From contig JAUVKM010000038.1 in assembly GCA_030596265.1 (NCBI GenBank), forward strand, positions 1 to 11,083: a DNA stretch of 11,083 nucleotides, read 5' to 3'. The position numbers and the translations under genes were made by a program. This DNA is from Candidatus Cloacimonadota bacterium. Its GTDB lineage: Bacteria > Cloacimonadota > Cloacimonadia > Cloacimonadales > TCS61. This document shows positions 5,985-11,083 of this stretch, in pieces (position 1 is the first letter of the stretch; each line of letters starts with the position of its first letter). The notes beneath the pieces are model-generated. The model was not told the DNA's origin. It searched no databases and was given only the letters and a program-made list of their open reading frames with translations.

Positions 5985-6754
5985 TGATAGATATTCATAC
6001 ACATATCCTTCACAACTGCGATGATGGTTCTGATAGCCTTGAACTTTCAATCGAACAGATTACAAATATGATCGATAAAGGCGTTACGGATATTGTGCTC
6101 ACACCGCATTATATGAATAGCTATGTTCAAACCGATGCAAAGATTATTGATAAACAATTTAAAGAATTATCAAAAGCTACTGCGAATTTAGAAGTCAATC
6201 TTCATAAAGGCGGAGAGATCTTTCTAAATCCTGGTGTTGAGAACAAGATAGATAGGGAACTTTGTATTGGAGAGACTTCCTATATTTTAGTTGAGACATA
6301 TATGGGTGAATTCACACCTGATATTTATGAAATTCTTTTCAAATTAGTTCGAAAAGGACTGCGACCGATTCTTGCTCATCCCGAACGCTATAATTATATC
6401 ATGAATGATCCTGAAATGGCAGAAGATTTTCTGCATAGGAATGTTTACTTACAGGTTAATGCCGGAAGTATTTTAGGACTTTACGGACCCAAAATTGCAA
6501 AGACTGCTTGGTATCTTATTGATAACGGATTTGCTCATTTTATTGCTTCCGACAATCATTGTAAAATTGATGAATATATATTACCTGCTGCAATAGAAGC
6601 AATTCGTGACAATATTGATGACTATACCGCAGATCTCCTATCGCAGATCAATCCTCAGAAAATGTTGAATAATGAGAATATCAAATATTTTTACCTGGAA
6701 AAACGACCAACCAAAAAGAAAGGATTTTTTGAAAAGATCCTAAAAAAAATATGA
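5984..6754 (+). CDS. PHP-domain phosphatase, CpsB/CapC/YwqE-like, 256 aa
   Basis: This is a metal-dependent phosphoesterase of the PHP superfamily, closest in pattern to the Mn-dependent CpsB/YwqE protein-tyrosine phosphatases that control capsule and exopolysaccharide synthesis. The predicted metal ligands are all visible: DIHTH (His5, His7), TPHY (His42), GGEIF (Glu78), LAHPERY (His132) and SDNH (Asp190, His192). HNCDDGSDS after the first motif is also typical. Length is normal. The C-terminus, about the last 17 residues, is Lys-rich and amphipathic (KRPTKKKGFFEKILKKI), which might touch the membrane. The start overlaps the GGGPS stop by one base, and its own stop overlaps the next start by four, so it is translated with the lipid genes. 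No BY-kinase partner is present in the window. The true substrate could be a phosphotyrosine protein or a small phosphoester. Confidence 0.86.
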   Translation: MIDIHTHILHNCDDGSDSLELSIEQITNMIDKGVTDIVLTPHYMNSYVQTDAKIIDKQFKELSKATANLEVNLHKGGEIFLNPGVENKIDRELCIGETSYILVETYMGEFTPDIYEILFKLVRKGLRPILAHPERYNYIMNDPEMAEDFLHRNVYLQVNAGSILGLYGPKIAKTAWYLIDNGFAHFIASDNHCKIDEYILPAAIEAIRDNIDDYTADLLSQINPQKMLNNENIKYFYLEKRPTKKKGFFEKILKKI

Positions 6755-7731
6755 CAAGTAAAATATTAATAACCGGCATTAGCGGGTTTGTCGGGCGGAA
6801 CGTTCTTAGACAATTAATACAAAGTTATGAGAATATAACTGCGATAATCCGTCCTGGAACTAAGCATCAGCGAATAAAAGAATTTATTGATAAGGTTGAA
6901 TTTGCTGAGATCGACCTTACAGATATTTCTACCTTAAAAGAATATCTTGATGAGAATTCTTTTGAAATAATAATTCATATTGGTGCTGTTCGAGGTGGTC
7001 GTAAATTAAATAATTCTAATTACTTCGATGCAAATGTAAATGCAACTGAACAGCTTGTGATCAATGCAAGAGATAATGATTCAAAGTTTATCTTCTGTTC
7101 CTCAGTCGGTATTTTTGGTGCTATTCCACTTGAGTTACCCGCTAACAATTTTACAAAAAGGCAAGAAGATAATTACTATCATTTTACAAAGATCAGAGCA
7201 GAATCAATAATCCAGAAATATGTTCTTTATGGATTGAAAGCAGCAATAATAAGACCTTCGATTACTTATGGAGCAAATGATTATGGCTTTCCATTTACAC
7301 TAACAAAATTAATTGATAAAAAGCTTCTTTTCCTACCTGACCAGGATGTGATTATTCATCTTGCAAATATTAATGTGATCACTCAATCTTTTATGAAACT
7401 TATCGAGATCGATTATCAACCGGGGATTTGTTATAATGTAGCTGACAGTCATCCGGTAGAATTGCATAAACTTGCAGAATTTATTAATAATGAATTAAAG
7501 GGAAAACCATATTCTACCAAAAGAGATATTGATATTAATTATTTTAAAAAGGGAGAAAAGATAGCAAAATTCTTTAAGAGCGAACTCTGGATTGCACGTT
7601 TCCAATTGATTTCAAGACATTGGTATTATGATGTTGGAAACAGCTATATTGATTTGAGTTTGAAGGGAACTGATACAATTCCAAATTTTAAGATCGTTAC
7701 AGATTGGTATAAAGATCTGAGATCGAAATAA
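6751..7731 (+). CDS. Extended SDR, NAD(P)-dependent epimerase/dehydratase-family protein, 326 aa
   Basis: This is a cytoplasmic Rossmann-fold oxidoreductase of the extended short-chain dehydrogenase type. The nucleotide-binding loop is TGISGFVG (Gly9, Gly12, Gly15). IHIGAVRGG lies at the end of beta-4, the active-site Ser lies in CSSVGIFG (Ser117/118), and the catalytic pair is Tyr143 and Lys147 in YHFTK. RPSITYG and a variable C-terminal substrate domain follow. Such enzymes act on nucleotide sugars, sterol-like lipids or other carbonyl/alcohol substrates, and sequence alone does not decide which. The catalytic residues look intact. The start overlaps the phosphatase stop by four bases (ATGA), strong evidence of co-translation. 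In this operon it could reshape a sugar headgroup or reduce a lipid intermediate. Both are inference. Confidence 0.82.
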   Translation: MTSKILITGISGFVGRNVLRQLIQSYENITAIIRPGTKHQRIKEFIDKVEFAEIDLTDISTLKEYLDENSFEIIIHIGAVRGGRKLNNSNYFDANVNATEQLVINARDNDSKFIFCSSVGIFGAIPLELPANNFTKRQEDNYYHFTKIRAESIIQKYVLYGLKAAIIRPSITYGANDYGFPFTLTKLIDKKLLFLPDQDVIIHLANINVITQSFMKLIEIDYQPGICYNVADSHPVELHKLAEFINNELKGKPYSTKRDIDINYFKKGEKIAKFFKSELWIARFQLISRHWYYDVGNSYIDLSLKGTDTIPNFKIVTDWYKDLRSK

Positions 7732-7744
7732 TACGGGTAAACTA

Positions 7745-8590
7745 ATGGCAATTCCGATATTGAAAAACTGGAAAAAATATTTTACTAACACCGATGAAGG
7801 TCTTGGCTCTTCTTATGAGAGAATTATATTGAACAATAAATTAGAATCCATCTGTAAGCATTTCAATATTTCATCGGTTCTTGAAGCTCCATGTTTTGGA
7901 TTTACCGGTTTATCTGGTATCAATAGTATGGGTTTAGCTAAAGATGGAAAGAAGATAACTCTTCTAGATAATGATAAAAAGCGAATCGAACTGATTGAAA
8001 AAACTTGGAAGGGAATGAAGCTTCCACTCACGATCGAATATTTAAAAGAATTCAGTCCTTTGTATTTTGCAGATAATTCATTTGATCTTAGTTGGAATTT
8101 TTCTGCACTCTGGTTTGTAGATGACTTATCTGGTTTTCTTAGAGAACTTACAAGAGTTACATCAAGAACTATATTGTTATGTGTTCCCAATAGAAATGGA
8201 ATGGGGTATATTTCCCAGAAAATTCTTGGGTACAAAGAATTGAAGAAGCATTTGAAAGAAGAAAATATATTACCACGCAAAATAAAAAAGGAAATGAAAA
8301 ATAATGGTTGGATATTGATTGATAGCAATTATATTGATTGCCCACCTTGGCCGGATATTGGTATGCCGAAAGAAAAATTCTTAAAGATATTCGGATTGAG
8401 TTGGTTGTTAAAAAAGAAAGAACATAAACCAATGACTATTATGGATTATTATGGTGGAAAAGATCCCCATTTTCCTGAGAAAATGATGTCTCATTTCTGG
8501 CTTGAAAAGAAAGCACCAAAATTATTGAAAACCTTTTGGGCACATCATAAATACTTTCTGTTCATTCCAGTTAAACAGGTTAAAAAATAA
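7745..8590 (+). CDS. Class I SAM-dependent methyltransferase-like protein, 281 aa
   Basis: The fold pattern is that of a class I methyltransferase, but the family is not one I recognise firmly. VLEAPCFGFTG (45-55) occupies the place of motif I, with Pro-Cys-Phe in place of the usual Gly-x-Gly. LLDND (73-77) gives the acidic residue that binds the SAM ribose. FDLSWNFSALWFVDDLSGFLRE resembles the motif IV and post-IV region of Methyltransf_11 proteins. TILLCVPNRNG would be the next strand. The C-terminal half is rich in Lys and aromatic residues and may bind substrate. No signal peptide or membrane helix is seen. It starts 13 bases after the SDR gene with only a weak GGGTA before it, and its stop overlaps the flippase-like gene by one base. 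A role in methylating a lipid headgroup or glycan is possible but unproven. Confidence 0.65.
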   Translation: MAIPILKNWKKYFTNTDEGLGSSYERIILNNKLESICKHFNISSVLEAPCFGFTGLSGINSMGLAKDGKKITLLDNDKKRIELIEKTWKGMKLPLTIEYLKEFSPLYFADNSFDLSWNFSALWFVDDLSGFLRELTRVTSRTILLCVPNRNGMGYISQKILGYKELKKHLKEENILPRKIKKEMKNNGWILIDSNYIDCPPWPDIGMPKEKFLKIFGLSWLLKKKEHKPMTIMDYYGGKDPHFPEKMMSHFWLEKKAPKLLKTFWAHHKYFLFIPVKQVKK

Positions 8591-9588
8591 TGAAAAAGAA
8601 CGGTCTTAATTGGATAGTTGGAATAGCTCTTGGTGCTATCTTTTTAATAGCCTGGATACGTATTGTTGACTGGCAGGAATTCATCAAGTATTTCCATGAA
8701 TTCGATCTTAAGATGGTTTTGGTCTTCTCTCTTTTTTATTTATTAGCATATATCTTGCGGAGTTTGCGTTGGAGAATAATTTTAAAACCTATTTATAAAA
8801 TGGGATTAATAGAGAGTTTTTCCATCTTTATGTCTGGAATGCTGATAAATTATATTATCCCGATACGAGCAGGTGAGATCGCAAAATCAGTTATCCTCAA
8901 AACCAGAGAAAATGTTAAAGTATCCGATAGTCTTCCTTCGATCTTTATTGATAAACTTACCGATCTTTTCCCGATAATATTCATAATGATACTCATCCCA
9001 CTTGTATCAATAAAATTAAATTCAGCACTTTATATCATTATAGGCCTTCTGTTCCTAGTTTTTCTTTTATTTCTTGCATTCCTATTTTTTGCAGTTAATC
9101 ATAAAGATAAAGCTATAAAGATATTGAAATATTTATTAAAACTTATATCAAAGAAATACAGAAGAAAATTTGAAGGTTTCTTTATCAATTTTGTGGATGG
9201 AATGGCAATAATGCATGGTAGATTTACGGAAAACTGTCTTGTATATCTTCTTACGTTACTTGCTGTTTTATCAGAAGCTATATATATTTATACGGTTTTC
9301 AGAGCATTTGGTTCCGAAGTTTCATACATGAAAATTTTATTCGGATACACTCTGATGAATCTCACATATATACTTCCAACTCCTCCTGCACAGATTGGTT
9401 CGAATCAGTTCATGTGGGTGCTGATATTTTCATTTGCATTGGGTGTGAACGAAAACCTTACAAGTGCAGCAGTTACATTTTCTCATCTATTAACATCAAT
9501 CTGGATATTCCTTACAGGTGGGATTTCCTTGATTGTACTTAAAATTAATTTGAACCAGCTTATAAAGAATAATAATGAAAAGGATTAA
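8590..9588 (+). CDS. YbhN/AglD-type LPG-synthase transmembrane-domain protein, flippase-like, 332 aa
   Basis: This polytopic inner-membrane protein belongs to the UPF0104/LPG_synthase_TM family. Members include the membrane domain of MprF, which flips lysyl-phosphatidylglycerol, and stand-alone proteins linked with lipid or lipid-linked-sugar translocation. Hydrophobic segments lie at about 8-26, 42-60, 78-91, 120-140, 146-170, 218-237 and 300-322, with more between 250 and 290. Family motifs are RSLRWRIIL (57-65), IPIRAGEIAKS (90-100), and LPTPPAQIGSNQF (262-274). The last is usually followed by Glu in the family, and here has Gln273. There is no soluble aminoacyl-transferase domain, so it is not an LPG synthase itself. 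It overlaps the methyltransferase stop by one base and precedes moxR by one base. In this setting it is a candidate for moving the ether lipid or its modified form across the membrane, which is inference. Confidence 0.83.
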   Translation: MKKNGLNWIVGIALGAIFLIAWIRIVDWQEFIKYFHEFDLKMVLVFSLFYLLAYILRSLRWRIILKPIYKMGLIESFSIFMSGMLINYIIPIRAGEIAKSVILKTRENVKVSDSLPSIFIDKLTDLFPIIFIMILIPLVSIKLNSALYIIIGLLFLVFLLFLAFLFFAVNHKDKAIKILKYLLKLISKKYRRKFEGFFINFVDGMAIMHGRFTENCLVYLLTLLAVLSEAIYIYTVFRAFGSEVSYMKILFGYTLMNLTYILPTPPAQIGSNQFMWVLIFSFALGVNENLTSAAVTFSHLLTSIWIFLTGGISLIVLKINLNQLIKNNNEKD

Positions 9589-9589
9589 T

Positions 9590-10573
9590 ATGGAAAAGAA
9601 TATTGAAATATTAGAAAAACTTCCAAAAATTAAAGAGAATATAATCCATGAGATCGGAAAAGTAATTGTAGGCCAGGATGTAATAATCGAACAAATGTTA
9701 ATTGCTTTGATCTCTAATGGGCATTGTCTTCTGGAAGGTGTACCAGGATTGGCAAAAACGTTAATGATCTCAACAATGGCAAAGGTTCTAAATATGAAAT
9801 TCAGCAGGATCCAATTTACCCCGGATCTTATGCCTTCCGACATAACCGGAACAGATATTCTGGCAGAAAACAAAGCTGACGGTAAAAGATATTTTGAATA
9901 TATCAAAGGTCCAATTTTCGCAAATATAATATTGGCTGATGAGATAAACAGAACACCTCCAAAAACGCAAGCTGCCTTATTGCAGGCAATGCAGGAATAT
10001 CAGGTTACTGCTGGTAATAAAACTTTTGATCTTGATAGACCATTTCTGGTTCTGGCAACTCAAAATCCAATTGAACAAGAAGGAACATATCCTCTTCCTG
10101 AAGCGCAGTTAGACAGATTCATGTTCTATCTTAATATAGATTATCCTTCTTATGAAGAGGAAAAAATGATCGTTAAAAATGATGCATTCGCTTCATTGAA
10201 TTCGGTTATATCTATTATAGGTGCAGAAGAGATCATTCAAATCCAGAACGCAGTAAAAGAAGTTCCTGTAAGCGAGCATGTGCTTGAATTTGCTGTAAAA
10301 CTTGCTCATACAACCAGATCTCAATATGATAATGCACCAGACTACATTAAAAAATGGGTAAGCTGGGGAGCCGGACCAAGAGCCAGCCAATATTTGATAT
10401 ATGCTGCTAGAAGCAGAGCAGTTCTGCAAGGTAGATTGACACCTGCAATTGATGATGTGATCAGCGTAGCACAAAGTGTTCTTCAACATAGAATTATTAT
10501 TTCATTTGCAGCTGAAGCTGAAGGCATTACACCAAAAAAAATAATTAATAAGATCATTTCAGATTTGAATTAA
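9590..10573 (+). CDS. MoxR-family AAA+ ATPase, 327 aa
   Basis: This is a cytoplasmic AAA+ chaperone-like ATPase of the MoxR class, which usually helps mature or activate protein complexes together with DUF58 or von Willebrand A partners. Walker A is the MoxR-type GVPGLAKT (50-57). RIQFTPDLMPSDITG follows. Walker B is IILADEINR with Asp117 and Glu118. Sensor 1 is in LATQNP (155-160), and EAQLDRF supplies the arginine-finger region. The lid domain follows (AVKEVPVSEHV, WVSWGAGPRASQYL). I chose the ATG at 9590 because AAAAGGA (9578-9584) lies five bases before it. An in-frame ATG at 9575 overlaps the previous gene by 14 bases and lacks a ribosome site. It starts one base after the flippase-like stop and ends in tandem stops (TAATAA). 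No DUF58 or VWA gene follows in the window. Confidence 0.93.
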   Translation: MEKNIEILEKLPKIKENIIHEIGKVIVGQDVIIEQMLIALISNGHCLLEGVPGLAKTLMISTMAKVLNMKFSRIQFTPDLMPSDITGTDILAENKADGKRYFEYIKGPIFANIILADEINRTPPKTQAALLQAMQEYQVTAGNKTFDLDRPFLVLATQNPIEQEGTYPLPEAQLDRFMFYLNIDYPSYEEEKMIVKNDAFASLNSVISIIGAEEIIQIQNAVKEVPVSEHVLEFAVKLAHTTRSQYDNAPDYIKKWVSWGAGPRASQYLIYAARSRAVLQGRLTPAIDDVISVAQSVLQHRIIISFAAEAEGITPKKIINKIISDLN

Positions 10574-10579
10574 TAATAC

Positions 10580-10607
10580 TTGCCAAAATTTGATTTAACT
10601 TTATATT
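10580..10607 (+). promoter_or_regulatory. Candidate promoter of the marR-like gene
   Basis: TTGCCA (10580-10585) matches five of six -35 positions. After 16 bases TATATT (10602-10607) matches five of six -10 positions. The predicted start of transcription falls near 10614, giving a leader of about 90 bases. The pair lies in the only non-coding gap around this gene, just after the moxR stop, so the regulator is probably transcribed on its own. Confidence 0.45.
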
Positions 10608-10622
10608 GTTTTAAAATTTGAT
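10585..10622 (+). repeat. 10-base direct repeat bracketing the marR promoter
   Basis: AAAATTTGAT occurs at 10585-10594 and again at 10613-10622, 28 bases apart start to start. The first copy abuts the -35 box and the second covers the predicted transcription start. This would be a good position for autorepression. MarR proteins normally bind palindromes, so a direct repeat is not diagnostic, and AT-rich DNA raises the chance of coincidence. Confidence 0.35.
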
Positions 10623-10707
10623 AGTGTAAAATATTTATTGCCGGAATGAGTTCTGGGAGTTAATTATTTTTTTGTAAAATGAAAGAAAATAATAATATGG
10701 AGGAATT

Positions 10708-11083
10708 ATGAAAGATACAGTACAGAAGTATGCAGCATTAAGTGGTATGCTTTATAAACTTTGCTCAAAGAAAGAAAGAATTCGACGTCAATGCCTTTCA
10801 CTTGGACGTATGGAATGTGATCTGTTAAACTATTTGAATCAAATTAACAAGCCAACTTGTATGAACGTTCTAGCCGAGGAATTGAAAGTATCTCACAGCA
10901 GAATTACTAGGATCGTTGATACATTAGTTAAGAAAAAATTAGTGAAAAGGTATCCATCAGAAAAAGATCGCAGAAGTTGGTTGGGAGAAGTTACTGCTAA
11001 AGGGAAGGTAACTAATGAAAATACAATTATTGATTTTCTAAACTTGCAGGAAGATCTAATCAATAGGCTTCCAAAAGATAAAG
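10708..11083 (+). CDS. MarR-family transcriptional regulator, N-terminal part (runs off window)
   Basis: The gene is open from the ATG at 10708 to the window edge, giving 125 residues of an expected 140-150. GGAGGA (10699-10704) lies three bases before the start codon, a strong though closely spaced ribosome site. After an N-terminal dimerisation helix (KYAALSGMLYKLCSKKERIRRQ) comes a winged helix-turn-helix: MNVLAEELKVSHSRITRIVD is the helix-turn-helix with recognition helix, LVKKKLVKRYPSEKDRRSWLGE is the wing with the conserved D-R-R, and VTAKGK follows. This pattern is characteristic of MarR. Such proteins usually repress nearby genes, and often their own, and respond to small ligands or oxidation. 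A Cys occurs in CLSLGRMEC, so redox sensing is possible but speculative. It lies 134 bases after moxR and has its own candidate promoter. Confidence 0.88.
   Translation, partial: MKDTVQKYAALSGMLYKLCSKKERIRRQCLSLGRMECDLLNYLNQINKPTCMNVLAEELKVSHSRITRIVDTLVKKKLVKRYPSEKDRRSWLGEVTAKGKVTNENTIIDFLNLQEDLINRLPKDK

Noticed and set aside
7813..8432. Minus-strand open frames opposite the methyltransferase gene
   Set aside because: Both are antisense to a coupled operon gene and have no recognisable domain or ribosome site.
9575..9589. Earlier ATG for moxR
   Set aside because: The purine-rich AAAAGGA lies within this stretch at the right distance for the ATG at 9590. The earlier ATG has no such site.
10641..10656. 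Hairpin CCGGAA-TGAG-TTCTGG as a terminator after moxR
   Set aside because: The stem is only six pairs with one G-U, and the T-run begins about ten bases after it. It would also lie inside the marR leader.
1..11083. CRISPR array, tRNA or rRNA genes, insertion sequences
   Set aside because: No spaced repeats, cloverleaf-like segments, rRNA-like sequence, transposase genes or terminal inverted repeats were seen.

Overview
The window is AT-rich, densely coded bacterial DNA. It holds housekeeping genes at the left, then one long rightward gene string (about 2470-10573), then the start of a regulator gene. The small COX24/AURKAIP1-type protein beside an HU-family gene, together with bacterial-type polyprenyl synthase, UbiA and GGGP synthase genes, points to the FCB superphylum (Bacteroidota relatives). 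A Cloacimonadota-like lineage is my best guess, but this is inference from gene content and not a tree. Several clear Shine-Dalgarno sites (HU, the small basic protein, moxR, marR) fit a non-Bacteroidota member of that group.

Left part (1-2162): the C-terminal part of mutS (mismatch repair) and a DUF523 gene run rightward. They meet two leftward genes head-on: an HU-like DNA-binding protein and a 31-residue, extremely basic COX24/AURKAIP1-type protein that resembles ribosomal bS22/mS38 and is too short for ordinary ORF calling. A strong hairpin between the two gene pairs, with its U-tract on the minus strand, ends the leftward transcript. A 307-base divergent spacer (2163-2469) follows.

Central part (2470-10573): nine rightward genes with gaps of 16 bases or less, or with overlaps, look like one operon. 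In order: a WlbA/WbpB-like sugar-nucleotide dehydrogenase; a short-chain polyprenyl diphosphate synthase whose pocket residue suggests GGPP; a UbiA prenyltransferase with the motifs of archaeal digeranylgeranylglyceryl phosphate synthase (DGGGPS); a group II geranylgeranylglyceryl phosphate synthase (GGGPS); a CpsB/YwqE-like PHP phosphatase; an extended SDR (epimerase/dehydratase/reductase type); a class I methyltransferase-like protein; a YbhN/LPG-synthase-TM flippase-like membrane protein; and a MoxR AAA+ ATPase.

The highlight is the contiguous trio at 3518-5984: GGPP supply, first ether bond and second ether bond. These are the core steps of archaeal-type ether phospholipid synthesis, coded in an otherwise bacterial genome. 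Potential for such lipids in FCB-group bacteria has been reported from metagenomes, so the core is not wholly new. The surrounding genes (phosphatase, SDR, methyltransferase, flippase-like, MoxR) are not an established part of the pathway. They may modify, translocate or regulate the product. Glycerol-1-phosphate dehydrogenase, CDP-archaeol synthase and geranylgeranyl reductase are not in the window.

Right end (10574-11083): a 134-base spacer with a plausible promoter bracketed by a 10-base direct repeat, then the first 125 codons of a MarR-family regulator that runs off the window.
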